From assembly GCF_013362815.1 (NCBI RefSeq), contig NZ_JABFVK010000044.1, positions 1 through 64,000 on the forward strand: a DNA stretch of 64,000 nucleotides. The letters run 5' to 3'. Made by a program: the position numbers and the translations under genes. The stretch is from Hamadaea sp. Lineage in GTDB: Bacteria; Actinomycetota; Actinomycetes; Mycobacteriales; Micromonosporaceae. Below, one piece after another: positions 23,674 to 31,995 of the stretch (the stretch's first letter is position 1; the number at the start of each line of letters is the position of its first letter). The notes beneath the pieces are model-generated. The model did no database searches. It was not told where the DNA came from and saw only the letters and a list, made by a program, of their open reading frames with translations.

Positions 23674-24875
23674 CCGAGTCGCCCGTCGAAGCGGCGTTCC
23701 GGGCCGAGTGGCCCCGAGTCGTCGGTGCGCTGGTCCGGCGCACCGGCGACTGGGACCTCGCCGAGGACTGCGCGCAGGAGGCGTTCGCCGAGGCGGTACG
23801 GCGGTGGCCTGTCGAGGGCGTACCACTGCGTCCGGGTGCCTGGCTGACGACGGTCGCGGGCAACCGGGCGATCGACCGGATCCGGCGCGCCGCCCGGGGT
23901 ACGCAATTGGTCGCCCAGCTGGCGGAGTCCGATCACGCGTCCCTGATAGAGGACAGCGCTGACGACATTTCGGACGACGGTTTGCGGCTCATCTTCACCT
24001 GCTGCCACCCAGCGCTGGCGCTTGAGGGCCGCGTCGCGCTGACGCTGCGGGCCGTGGCCGGTCTGACGACCGCCGAGATCGCCCGCGCGCTGCTGGTCTC
24101 CGAGTCGACGATGGCCAAACGTCTGACGCGTACCAAGGCCAAGATCGCCGCGGCGGGGATTCCTTATCGGGTGCCGCCGGCACATCTGCTGCCGGAGCGA
24201 ACGGCCGGCGTGCTGGCCGTGTTGTATCTGCTCTTCAACGAGGGCTATTCGCTGCCGGTTCGATCGGACCTTTGCCGCGAGGCGATCCGGTTGACGCGGC
24301 TGCTGGCCGATCTGCTACCCGGCGATCCCGAGGTGATCGGTGCCCTGGCGTTGATGATCCTCCACCACTCCCGCCGCGATGCCCGGATCAGCGGGGACGG
24401 CGAGCTGATCGCCCTGGACGAACAGGACCGCCGACGATGGGACCCGGCCGATCGGCAGGAAGGCCTTCGGTTGCTGGATTCCGTGCGGGATCGGCCGGCC
24501 GGTCGCTACCAGCTGCAGGCATTGATCGCTGCCGGTCACCATCCGACCGGCAGTGACTGGCCGCGCATCGCTCAGCTGTACGCCCAGCTCGAGGAGCTCG
24601 TGCCGTCACCGGTGGTGCGGCTCAACCGGGCGGTGGCGGTGGCCGCAGCCGGTGACATCGATGCCGGTTTGGCCATCGTCGAGGAACTCGGCGCCGATCC
24701 CCGGCTGGAGAGCTATCACTTGCTGCCGGCCACCGAGGCCGACCTGCGACGCCGCCGCGGTGATCGGACCGGCGCGGCGATGGCCTACCGCCGCGCGATC
24801 GAGCTCGCGCCGTCCGACATCGAGCGCCGCTTTCTGCGGCGACGCCTCGATCAGGTCAGCTTCGATGACCGCTGA
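23670..24875 (+). CDS. ECF42-group RNA polymerase sigma factor with C-terminal helical extension
   Basis: 401 aa. Sigma-2 (AEDCAQEAFAEAVRRWP, WLTTVAGNRAIDRIRR) occupies residues about 8-75. Sigma-4 (LTLRAVAGLTTAEIARALLVSESTMAKRLTRTK) is near 125-160. The long C-terminal extension (about 200 residues, EELVPSPVVRLNRAVAVAAAGD... and IELAPSDIERRFLRRRL) is TPR-like. In ECF42 proteins this extension is needed for activity and replaces an anti-sigma factor. Translationally coupled to the YCII gene, so probably autoregulated from the site at 22926. Confidence 0.88.
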   Translation: MTESPVEAAFRAEWPRVVGALVRRTGDWDLAEDCAQEAFAEAVRRWPVEGVPLRPGAWLTTVAGNRAIDRIRRAARGTQLVAQLAESDHASLIEDSADDISDDGLRLIFTCCHPALALEGRVALTLRAVAGLTTAEIARALLVSESTMAKRLTRTKAKIAAAGIPYRVPPAHLLPERTAGVLAVLYLLFNEGYSLPVRSDLCREAIRLTRLLADLLPGDPEVIGALALMILHHSRRDARISGDGELIALDEQDRRRWDPADRQEGLRLLDSVRDRPAGRYQLQALIAAGHHPTGSDWPRIAQLYAQLEELVPSPVVRLNRAVAVAAAGDIDAGLAIVEELGADPRLESYHLLPATEADLRRRRGDRTGAAMAYRRAIELAPSDIERRFLRRRLDQVSFDDR

Positions 24876-24894
24876 GTGAAGTGGTTCGTACTTG

Positions 24895-26202
24895 CTAAGC
24901 AGTGTCGGTGACCGGCTCGGCGCTTGTCACTGGAGCGGGCTTACGGAGCACGATCCCGGCGTAGATGCCGCCGAGGACGATGGTGATGCCCGCCAGGGCG
25001 AAAATGATGCTGAGCCCGTTCATGCGCACCGGGTCGAGGATGCGAACCCGCGACAGGGTGCTCGATGCCAGCCAGCCCGCGACCAGTGCGCCGACGATCG
25101 CGGCGACCTGTTGCACCGGATTGATCACTGAACTCACCCGGCCCAGGAGCTCGCGTGGAATCGCACCCATCGCAATCGGTCCCAGCGCCGCATTGACCAG
25201 CCCGACCGCGAAACAAGCCAGCGCTAGCAAGACCAATGCCGGGATGAAGGAATGCTGGAACGCGAAGGTGGTCTCGAGGACGCCTGTCACGATCAGGAAG
25301 ACCCACATCGTGCGTACCGCGCCCAGTTTCCCGACGATGACCCCGGTGAGCAGCGATCCGATGATGATCCCGACGCCTTCGGCGGTACCGAGGAAGCCGT
25401 AGAACGTCGAATCGGTGCTGAGGTTGTCCGTGACGAAGAAGACCATCAGCGTGTTGATCGCACCGGTGCCGAGCGTCACGATGACGATGGCGATCATCAC
25501 GGTGGACAGGATCCGGCTGGTGAAGAGGAAGCGTACGCCCGCCAGCAGCTCGCGCCACACGCTCGCCCGTTCGTCTGCGCGTGCGGGCGCGGGCTCGGCG
25601 ACCGGCGGCTTCACGCCGCGTAGGAACAAGTAGGAAGCCAGGAAGGACGCGGCGTTGGCCACGAGCGCCCATTGATAGCCGACTGTGAACAACAGCGGCG
25701 CGGCCAGCGGCGGCCCGACGATCGACATCGTCGCAGCGGTGGCCTGCATGAGGCCCATTCCCTTGGCTCGCTCGGCCTCGGTGGTGAGCACGTCGCGGGC
25801 GAGCGTGAACGAGGCCGGCCGGAAGAACTGGGCGACGGCCGCGCAGAGCAGAATGATCCCGTAGATCATGACCAGGTGGCCGGTCGTCCCCAGCGCATGT
25901 TCGGGGAGGAACGCGAACAGGGCGAGTACGCCCACGAGACCGGCCCGGATCACGTCGGCGACGAGCATGGTGCGCCGCTTGTCCCACCGGTCGGCGTAGA
26001 CCCCCGCGAAAGGTCCGATGAGGATGGTCGCCACCGAGACGGCCACAGCGACGCCGCCGACGGCGAGCGGCGCGAGGTCGCTGTCCTTGAGCAGCACGGT
26101 GCCCACCCACAGGAGGATCGTGGTGTCGAAGATCTGATCGCCGAGGATCGAGACTGCGGAGCCTGCCCACATCCGGCGGAAATTGGGGTTGATCAGCCTC
26201 AT
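24895..26202 (-). CDS. MFS transporter
   Basis: 435 aa, about 12 membrane helices. The first MFS signature is in GVYADRWDKRRTMLVADVIRA (about residues 67-87). The start INPNFRRMWAGSAVSILGDQIFD and the later GLGRVSSVINPVQQ-like segment fit the macrolide/enterobactin exporter group. ATG 26202 was chosen because the protein aligns from MRLINPNF; the longer reading to 26313 is basic and uncoupled from membrane topology. It converges with the sigma factor gene, with 19 bp between stops. Confidence 0.83.
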   Translation of the reverse strand: MRLINPNFRRMWAGSAVSILGDQIFDTTILLWVGTVLLKDSDLAPLAVGGVAVAVSVATILIGPFAGVYADRWDKRRTMLVADVIRAGLVGVLALFAFLPEHALGTTGHLVMIYGIILLCAAVAQFFRPASFTLARDVLTTEAERAKGMGLMQATAATMSIVGPPLAAPLLFTVGYQWALVANAASFLASYLFLRGVKPPVAEPAPARADERASVWRELLAGVRFLFTSRILSTVMIAIVIVTLGTGAINTLMVFFVTDNLSTDSTFYGFLGTAEGVGIIIGSLLTGVIVGKLGAVRTMWVFLIVTGVLETTFAFQHSFIPALVLLALACFAVGLVNAALGPIAMGAIPRELLGRVSSVINPVQQVAAIVGALVAGWLASSTLSRVRILDPVRMNGLSIIFALAGITIVLGGIYAGIVLRKPAPVTSAEPVTDTA

Positions 26203-26297
26203 GACGGACAATCGTGCGCGACACGTACGCCGGGCGCGGCCCGCCGTGATAACGATTGCGTGACGCCGCCCGACTTTCGCGGGCGGTGCTGACGCGC

Positions 26298-26348
26298 GTG
26301 GTACGCCACGCACGTCATCGGTGGCGCGAGAGGTCGCTGGCGTACCAC
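26298..26348. repeat. Perfect 11-bp inverted repeat with 29-bp loop
   Basis: GTGGTACGCCA (26298-26308) pairs with TGGCGTACCAC (26338-26348). A second stem, CCGCCCG/CGGGCGG, lies at 26266-26286. Both are between the divergent MFS gene and the 38-aa membrane protein gene and could be regulatory sites or a hairpin in a leader. Confidence 0.45.
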
Positions 26349-26420
26349 CGACGCGGGCTCAGCGGGAGACGGGTCAATGCGCGAGGCGATAGGCTGACGT
26401 GCGTCGAAGGGGGATGCCGG

Positions 26421-26537
26421 ATGGGTGCGCTCAAGCCGTGGCACGTGCTGGCGCTGCTGTGCTGCATGGTCGGCGTCACGGGCATCGTCGCCGCGGTCGT
26501 GGCGATCGTGTTCGCGTCGAAGAAGAATCGCGGCTAG
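26421..26537 (+). CDS. 38-aa single-pass membrane protein
   Basis: A very short gene with AAGGGGG 7 nt before ATG. Its product begins GALKPWHVLALLCC and ends in SKKNRG, with one hydrophobic helix (about residues 8-31). The MGALKPWH opening recalls the N-terminus of TatA-type proteins and of small actinobacterial membrane peptides. The positive C-terminus suggests an N-out topology. Function unknown; it stands alone between an MFS gene and the DUF6529 operon. Confidence 0.6.
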   Translation: MGALKPWHVLALLCCMVGVTGIVAAVVAIVFASKKNRG

Positions 26538-26554
26538 CCGGAGACAGAACGCGG

Positions 26555-27100
26555 CTAGTGGGCGCTGAAGTACCAGGCGGCTGAGGTCAGGACGGCTCCG
26601 ACGAGGATCGTGAAGACGGCTCCGCCCGCGACCGGCAGGATCCATCCGGACAGGCCGGGCTTGGTCAGCACGAGCATCTTCACCGTGAACACGCCGAAGA
26701 GAAGGCAGCCGAGCAGCGAGTGCACGAGCACCCGGGCGTCGTACGCCTGGAAGCCGATGCCGTAGAGGCAGAAGACGCCGACCGGGACGGCGATGAAGAA
26801 GGCGAGCCGGCCGGACCAGCGGTGCAGGATGCCGATCCAAGACGGCGGCCTGATCGCCTTGATCTTGCCGTACATGATCAACGCTGAGCCGAGCTGGACG
26901 ACCGCCAGGACGCCGGCGGCCAACGCCATCCAGCTCTTGACCTCGATCAGGTTCTCGAAGCCGGACACGCGGAAGACGATGCTGTCGCCCTTGTGGCGGC
27001 TGCCGTAGACGCCGAGGGCGACCGACACGAGGGCTCCGGCGAGCAGCGGGACGAGCATGCGGCTGCTCCTGGCCGGTGAGCGCGTCGGCGTACTGGTCAT
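26555..27100 (-). CDS. DUF6529-type integral membrane protein
   Basis: 181 aa with four or five membrane segments (LVPLLAGALVSVALGVYG, WMALAAGVLAVVQLGSALIM, LAFFIAVPVGVFCLYGIGF, LGCLLFGVFTVKMLVL and a last one). His residues in LHRW and LVHSLLG recall the heme ligands of cytochrome b561-like proteins, so electron transfer is possible but unproven. The ATG overlaps the stop of a 46-aa membrane protein gene, making a two-gene operon. Confidence 0.75.
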   Translation of the reverse strand: MTSTPTRSPARSSRMLVPLLAGALVSVALGVYGSRHKGDSIVFRVSGFENLIEVKSWMALAAGVLAVVQLGSALIMYGKIKAIRPPSWIGILHRWSGRLAFFIAVPVGVFCLYGIGFQAYDARVLVHSLLGCLLFGVFTVKMLVLTKPGLSGWILPVAGGAVFTILVGAVLTSAAWYFSAH

Positions 27101-27237
27101 CGGGTCACCGTCGTCATAAAGGGCGCGCCGTAGGGCTCGGTCGGCTGCTCGGGCTTGGCCCGGGCGCTGAGGACCGCCACGATCACTGCGATCAGTACGC
27201 CGACAAGCAGCGTAACGATGGGGGTCGGGACCTTCAT
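27097..27237 (-). CDS. 46-aa small membrane protein
   Basis: Encodes MKVPTPIVTLLVGVLIAVIVAV... with one helix at residues about 5-25, followed by a short hydrophilic tail (ARAKPEQPTEPYGAPF). The stop TGA overlaps the DUF6529 ATG, so the two are coupled. GATAAT ends 7 nt before the ATG and no Shine-Dalgarno is at a usable distance, suggesting leaderless expression. It may assist assembly of the DUF6529 protein; that is inference from coupling. Confidence 0.65.
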   Translation of the reverse strand: MKVPTPIVTLLVGVLIAVIVAVLSARAKPEQPTEPYGAPFMTTVTR

Positions 27238-27244
27238 CTCCCCG

Positions 27245-27317
27245 ATTATCCGCGCGACTGGTCATGATCGTTGCGTTCTTCGGATACCTAGAAGTACGAT
27301 GCATTGAGTATCTAGGT
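27245..27317. promoter_or_regulatory. Divergent promoter region with candidate PadR operator
   Basis: ACCTAGA (27286-27292) and TCTAGGT (27311-27317) form a perfect 7-bp inverted repeat 18 bp apart, just upstream of the PadR gene. On the minus strand GATAAT (27250-27245) serves the 46-aa protein gene. The spacing suits a PadR dimer controlling one or both directions. Confidence 0.5.
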
Positions 27318-27331
27318 TTACGGGAGGCGGC

Positions 27332-27694
27332 GTGCACATCACGAAGGACCTCGTCGCGGCGTCGGCGACCCCGCTGGTCCTCGGCATCCTCGCCGAGGGG
27401 GAGAGCTACGGCTACGCGATCCTCAAACAGGTCGGCGACCTGTCCGGCGGCCGTCTGGAGTGGACGGACGGACTGCTCTATCCGCTGCTGCATCGGCTGG
27501 AACGGCTGGGACACGTGGAATCGGTGTGGCGGGGCCCGGAGGGCGGACGCCGCCGCAAGTACTACCGGATCACCGAGCAAGGCCAGGCCGAGTTGGCCGA
27601 GCAGCGCCGGCAATGGTCGGCGGTCGTCGACGCGCTGCAGAACATCTGGAACGACGCGCAGGCGAGTGGCCCCAAGCTCGCCTGGGAGGGCTGA
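27332..27694 (+). CDS. PadR family transcriptional regulator
   Basis: 120-aa short-type (PadR-s2) regulator: ASATPLVLGILAEGESYGYAI, GRLEWTDGLLYPLLHRLERLG, and the wing RRKYYRITEQGQAEL. The GTG start has GGGAGGCGG just upstream. It is followed after 3 bp by a gene with an N-terminal HAAS-like helical domain. PadR-HAAS pairs are common in Gram-positives and the HAAS protein is thought to modulate the regulator. Confidence 0.88.
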   Translation: MHITKDLVAASATPLVLGILAEGESYGYAILKQVGDLSGGRLEWTDGLLYPLLHRLERLGHVESVWRGPEGGRRRKYYRITEQGQAELAEQRRQWSAVVDALQNIWNDAQASGPKLAWEG

Positions 27695-27697
27695 TCG

Positions 27698-29104
27698 GTG
27701 GACATGGACGGCACCGCGCCCGAAGGGGGCGCATCGCACGGAACCGCCGAGGACGCGGCGTTGGAGGCGCAGATCGGCGAATGGGTCGCGTACATGCGAC
27801 GGCGTCGCGAGCTGAGCGCGGCGGACTCCGACGAACTCGAGGATCACCTGCGCAACAGCATCGACGAGCTGACCGAGGCCGGCCTCGAGCCCGACGAGGC
27901 GTTCTTGATCGCCGTCAAGCGGATGGGCAGCCTCGACGAAGTCTCGCGGGAGTTCGCCCGGGAGCACTCGGAGCGACTCTGGAAGCAGCTGGTGCTGACC
28001 GGCGGCGGGGAGCCCGCCAAGGCGGGGCCCGTCCGCAAGGACCTGCTGATCATGATCGCGTGCGCGGCCGTCGCCGCGATCGGGATCAAGATCCCCGCCC
28101 TGTTCGGGCTGACCTTCGACAACGACCTCGGCTTCTACGGCCGCAATTTCAGCCTGTTCGCGCTGGTGCCGCTGGCGGCGTACTTCATCTGGCGTAACCA
28201 GGTCCGTCCGGCGATGATCGGGGTGATCGCGGCGCTCTTCGCGCTCGGGGTGATCGGGGCCAACGTCTACCCGCTGGACAACGACGCCGATACCACCATC
28301 CTCACCGCGATCCATCTGCCGATCGCCCTGTGGCTGGTCGTCGGGATCGCGTATGCGAGCGGGGAGTGGCGCTCCGATCGAAGGCGGATGGACTTCATCC
28401 GGTTCACCGGTGAGGTGGCGATCTACTACGTCCTCATCGCGCTCGGCGGCGGCGTGCTCACGGCTTTCACCGTCGGCGTGTTCCGGGCCATCGGCATCGA
28501 CGCGGAGATCCTCGTCAGTCAATGGGTGCTGCCCTGCGGCGCGCTGGCTGCCGTCGTGGTGGCCGCCTGGCTGGTCGGCTGGAAGCAGAGCGTCATCGAG
28601 AACATGGCGCCCGTGCTGACTCGCGTCTTCACGCCGCTCTTCGTGGTGGCGCTGCTGGCCTTCGTCGGCGCGGTGATCTGGACCGGCAACGGCATCGACA
28701 TCGAGCGGGACGTCCTGATCCTGTTCGATCTCGTGCTCGTCGCGGTGCTCGGGTTGCTGCTCTACGGCATCTCGGCGCGGGAACCCGCAGCGCCTCGGGG
28801 GTGGTTCGACTGGCTGCAGTTCGCGCTCGTGGTCAGCGCCCTCGTCATCGACGTGTTGGTGCTGCTCGCCGTGAACAGCCGGATCGCCGAGTTCGGGTTC
28901 AGCGCGAACAAGACGGCCGCACTCGGCGAAAACCTCATCCTGCTCGCGAATCTGGCCTGGTCCGCCTGGCTCCTGGCCGCATTCCTCTGGCGGCGCGCGC
29001 CGTTCTCGCGGCTGGAGCGCTGGCAGACCGGCTACCTCATCGTGTACGCCGCCTGGGCGTGGATCGTGGTGCTGGCCTTCCCGCCCATCTTCGATTTCGT
29101 CTGA
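27698..29104 (+). CDS. Permease-prefix (HAAS-like) domain membrane protein
   Basis: 468 aa. Residues about 20-95 form a soluble helical domain (QIGEWVAYMRRRRELSAADSDELEDHLRNSIDEL, then RMGSLDEVSREFAREH). From 115 to the end there are about ten membrane helices with no transport signature. This is the standard partner of PadR-s2 regulators, and the prefix domain probably contacts the regulator or an effector. GTG start 3 bp after the padR stop. Confidence 0.82.
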   Translation: MDMDGTAPEGGASHGTAEDAALEAQIGEWVAYMRRRRELSAADSDELEDHLRNSIDELTEAGLEPDEAFLIAVKRMGSLDEVSREFAREHSERLWKQLVLTGGGEPAKAGPVRKDLLIMIACAAVAAIGIKIPALFGLTFDNDLGFYGRNFSLFALVPLAAYFIWRNQVRPAMIGVIAALFALGVIGANVYPLDNDADTTILTAIHLPIALWLVVGIAYASGEWRSDRRRMDFIRFTGEVAIYYVLIALGGGVLTAFTVGVFRAIGIDAEILVSQWVLPCGALAAVVVAAWLVGWKQSVIENMAPVLTRVFTPLFVVALLAFVGAVIWTGNGIDIERDVLILFDLVLVAVLGLLLYGISAREPAAPRGWFDWLQFALVVSALVIDVLVLLAVNSRIAEFGFSANKTAALGENLILLANLAWSAWLLAAFLWRRAPFSRLERWQTGYLIVYAAWAWIVVLAFPPIFDFV

Positions 29105-29247
29105 CGGAAGGGCGCCGTCTGACGGAAGACGGGAGGGCCTGCCAAAGGGAGTCCGTTTGTGGCTGCCCGGCACGCGAGCACCCCCGAGCTCAAGCGGCGC
29201 CGGACGGCCACAGCTTACGGCGTACCCGTTGATGAGCAGGTCAAACA

Positions 29248-29273
29248 TGGGCCCGGTCCGCGGACCGGGCCCA
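29248..29273. terminator. Bidirectional terminator hairpin
   Basis: A perfect 26-bp palindrome (arm TGGGCCCGGTCCG, no loop beyond the centre) lies between the convergent HAAS and beta-helix genes. It has no U-tract, as is usual for actinobacterial hairpin terminators. Confidence 0.7.
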
Positions 29274-29281
29274 CGGCGGGG

Positions 29282-30436
29282 TCAGACGCCCGCGGAGACC
29301 GTGACGCCGGTGCCGACGGTGCGTGAGGTGCCGACGGAGGACACGATGTTGCCGGTCGACGCGACCGTGAGCGCCGTGCCGCTGCCCTTCTGATAGTTCA
29401 AGCCGGTCTCCCGGCTGGTCGCGCGGCCCAGGATGCCGTTGCCCGTGACGCTGACGAAGCCGCTGCCGCCGCCGTTGACCCCGTCGAGTCCGATGTAGAC
29501 GAACGTGCCGGTGGCCGGGAACGCGCCGAACTGGTTGATCGTGTTGCCGCTGATCGACGACGGCGCCTTGTCCTGCACGGTGCAGCGGATGCCGTAGTAG
29601 GTGGTGCCGGACGTGCCCTGAGAGCCGAAGTCCTCGATGTAGTTGTCGTGGATGCCGGTGTTGTAACACCGGCTGGCGTCGATGCCGTTCTTGGCGACCT
29701 CGTAGAGGTGCAGGTCCCGGATCTGCCAGCCGGCCGCGTTGTCAGTGGCGACCGCGCTGCCGCCGGTGCCGGCGATCCAGCTGCGTTCGATCACGGTGTC
29801 GGTGAGCAGGTTGGCGGGGTCGTAGCCGTGGATGCCCGCGCCCTTGACGTTCTCGATGTAGATGTCGCTGAGGATGTTGTTCACCGCCGTGTTGGCGATC
29901 TGCGTGCCGTTCGCCGTCACCGTGGTCAGCAGGATGCCGTCGGCCGGGGCGTTGTAGATCCGGATGTCGTAGACCCGGCTGTCCCAGGTCTGGAGCACCA
30001 GCGGCGACGTGCCGGTGTTGGCGGCCGAGTTGCCGTCGAGGGTGAGCCGCTCGACGCGTACGCCTGATCCGACCCACGCGTTGTTGTCGGCCCACTCCTG
30101 AGAGGCGAGCATCGCCTTGAGGTTCGCGCCGTTCGCCTGCTTGAGCAGCGTACCGGCGCCGTCGCCGCGGTAGGTGCGATCGTCGGCGAGCTTGATCGTC
30201 GCATTGATCAAGCAGGGGCCCTTGATGACGATCTCGTCCCCGGGGGCGGAGGAGTTGATGGCGGTCTGAATCGTCGCCGCGTCCGACGTCGTGTTGGCAC
30301 ACGTGGCGTTGACCCGGGCGGCCTGGGCGGGCAGCACGTCACCGGCGAGGACGGCGGCGGCGGTGAGCACCAGCAAGGCACCGCTCAGGGCGATGTGACG
30401 GGCGCTCGCCGCGAGGTGGCGAGGGGAGGCGTTCAT
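29282..30436 (-). CDS. Secreted right-handed beta-helix protein
   Basis: 384 aa. Signal peptide (LSGALLVLTAAAVLAGDVLPAQA, cleavage about residue 40). The rest is a pectate-lyase-like parallel beta-helix with repeats such as GVRVERLTLDG, DIRIYNAPADGILL, DIYIENVKGAGIHGY and NGIDASRCYNTGIHDNYIED. Family members are polysaccharide lyases, epimerases or surface depolymerases; I see no decisive catalytic set. AAGGAGG lies 10 nt before the ATG. The 230-bp region to the next gene (30437-30666) has an AT-rich stretch near 30478-30575 but no motif I can assign. Confidence 0.78.
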   Translation of the reverse strand: MNASPRHLAASARHIALSGALLVLTAAAVLAGDVLPAQAARVNATCANTTSDAATIQTAINSSAPGDEIVIKGPCLINATIKLADDRTYRGDGAGTLLKQANGANLKAMLASQEWADNNAWVGSGVRVERLTLDGNSAANTGTSPLVLQTWDSRVYDIRIYNAPADGILLTTVTANGTQIANTAVNNILSDIYIENVKGAGIHGYDPANLLTDTVIERSWIAGTGGSAVATDNAAGWQIRDLHLYEVAKNGIDASRCYNTGIHDNYIEDFGSQGTSGTTYYGIRCTVQDKAPSSISGNTINQFGAFPATGTFVYIGLDGVNGGGSGFVSVTGNGILGRATSRETGLNYQKGSGTALTVASTGNIVSSVGTSRTVGTGVTVSAGV

Positions 30437-30666
30437 ACGTGAGTGTCCTCCTTGGACTGATCAACAGAGAGCCTGATCGTAGAAAGATCACCTTCAGGAC
30501 GACTACAAACTTCCTACACGGGTCGTCCCTCTTTGGAGGTAATCGCTGGCATATATCGGATAAGTCGGGCCATGCTGGGAAACCGGCCCGTGGCTCACCT
30601 CATCTCCCCAGCCGCCGGTCCTTCGCTCGCGCAATGCCGGCACCACTCTCGAAAGGCGGGTGTGAC

Positions 30667-31086
30667 ATGACCGCCCCGACTCACCGGCTGTCCCAGCGCC
30701 ACGGCGTCCTCGTGGTGACCACCGACGCGGTCTACGGCCGCGCGATCCATCAAGTTCTCGGCCAGGTCCTCGGGATCGCCGCCCGGTCGAAGAACCCCTA
30801 CGGCGAAGGATTCGTGTCCCTGCGTACGGGCGGGAGCAACGGGGCGGACGTGCGCCGCGATCTGCTCATAGCCTGCCGCTGGGAAGCGGTCGACGACATG
30901 ACGGCCGCCGCCGCGCAGTTCGGGGCGGACGCGGTCGTCGCCATGCGGTTCGATCATCGCCAGGTCACCGAGAGCTGGTTCGAGGTGTGTGCGTACGGCA
31001 CCGCGGTGGTCCTCGCCCCGGCGACGACGGAGATCCCGGCGGCTCGTCGCGCCCCTGCGTACGCCGAGGCCACCCGCACGGCGTGA
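30667..31086 (+). CDS. YbjQ/UPF0145-like heavy-metal-binding-domain protein
   Basis: 139 aa. HGVLVVTTDAVYGRAIHQVLG, DLLIACRWEAVDDM, AAAQFGADAVVAMRFD and FEVCAYGTAVVL follow the YbjQ fold, which assembles as pentamers; no biochemical role is proven. The C-terminal tail is Ala/Arg-rich. ATG preceded by AAAGGCGGG. It lies upstream of the HATPase gene but a 259-bp gap with its own promoter-like site separates them. Confidence 0.75.
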   Translation: MTAPTHRLSQRHGVLVVTTDAVYGRAIHQVLGQVLGIAARSKNPYGEGFVSLRTGGSNGADVRRDLLIACRWEAVDDMTAAAAQFGADAVVAMRFDHRQVTESWFEVCAYGTAVVLAPATTEIPAARRAPAYAEATRTA

Positions 31087-31125
31087 AGCCGCCCGGGAAT
31101 CGTTTGCGACTTTTCTCCAAGTGCG

Positions 31126-31151
31126 GTTTGCGGCCGTACCGCTCGGGGTAT
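31126..31151 (+). promoter_or_regulatory. Candidate SigB-type stress promoter
   Basis: GTTT (31126-31129) and GGGTAT (31146-31151) are 16 bp apart, matching the actinobacterial SigB-family pattern G-T/GTTT-N14-16-GGGTAT. It lies about 195 bp before the RsbW-like HATPase gene. The leader between them includes AGGAG and a GTG at 31257 that opens an out-of-frame reading. Confidence 0.35.
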
Positions 31152-31345
31152 CCGCGCTCGCGTTCGGGCTCGCGGCCCGTGGCGGTTCCCTGTCCGTGAC
31201 GGATCGTGACCCGCTTGTCATGGAAAGTTGTACGTCTCCCGACATAGGAGAAAACCGTGGATGGCCGCTATTGTCGGCCGTGCGACGGATTGCGTGTCAT
31301 GGCGGTGACGCGGCCATCGGGGGTGAGCGGGAGGAGCGGGCGACC

Positions 31346-31879
31346 ATGTCTGACCGAGCGGACGGCGGCTCCCCAGCCGACCGCGAAGCAGGGGCGCGCC
31401 TGGTGCCCGAGCAGGCCGACCGCCTGCTCGACATCGGATTCGTGGCCGGCCAGTTGTATCAGGTCCGGCAGACCGTGGTGGCGCACGCCCAGTCGGGCGG
31501 AGCCGGGCCGACCACGGTGGAGGCGGTCCTGCTGATCGCGAGCGAGTTGGCGGTCAATGCCATCCGGCACGGCGGCGGGCGCGGCCAGTTGCGGCTCTGG
31601 CGTACCTCGGATGCCGTCTACTGCCAGGTGGAGGATGCCGGGCCGGGCATCGCCGAGCCCGAGTCGGCCGGGGCGGACCCGTCGGCCGAGGACGAGGGCG
31701 GCCAGCCCGGCCGACGCGGGCTGTGGATCGTCCGCATGGTCGCCGACGAGTTCGCCATCGAGACGAGCTCGGCCGGGACGACCGTCACCACCCGCGTACG
31801 CCTTCGCGGTCCCGGCGATCGCCAGCACGGGCGGGGCGGACTGCGTACGCCGGTGTTCGACTCAAGGGCGCGCACCTGA
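31346..31879 (+). CDS. HATPase anti-sigma-factor-like protein (RsbW family)
   Basis: 177 aa. N box ASELAVNAIRHGG, then VEDAGPGIAEP, and the G2 box RRGLWIVRMVADEF. There is an N-terminal leader of about 40 residues and a C-terminal basic tail. It probably phosphorylates an anti-anti-sigma factor or sequesters a sigma factor. It has no adjacent STAS or sigma gene, so it is an orphan within this window. The ATG is the first Met in frame after GGGAGGAGCGGG. Confidence 0.8.
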   Translation: MSDRADGGSPADREAGARLVPEQADRLLDIGFVAGQLYQVRQTVVAHAQSGGAGPTTVEAVLLIASELAVNAIRHGGGRGQLRLWRTSDAVYCQVEDAGPGIAEPESAGADPSAEDEGGQPGRRGLWIVRMVADEFAIETSSAGTTVTTRVRLRGPGDRQHGRGGLRTPVFDSRART

Positions 31880-31995
31880 CGCTGGCGTAACACGGTCTGT
31901 AGTCGTGTCGCTACGCATCGTTGCGTCTCTGGCATGGCAGGCTGTTCCCGCATCCCTCGTCAGCCGTGCCTTGCCGGGCACCGACGAAGGGTTGC

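Noticed and set aside
26555-29248. Long minus-strand open frame of about 897 codons
   Set aside because: Only its end (26555-27100) is a real protein. The rest is antisense to the PadR and HAAS genes and consists of low-complexity Arg/Asp/Gly/Pro text typical of the mirror frame of GC-rich genes.
30437-30666. Riboswitch (ydaO or cobalamin type) before the beta-helix gene
   Set aside because: I could not lay out the conserved cores of either class on the minus strand; the AT-rich stretch alone is not evidence.
31257-31535. Independent gene starting at GTG 31257 with a good AGGAG
   Set aside because: The product is Arg/Pro/Ser-rich shadow text overlapping the HATPase gene out of phase. At most it is a translated leader.
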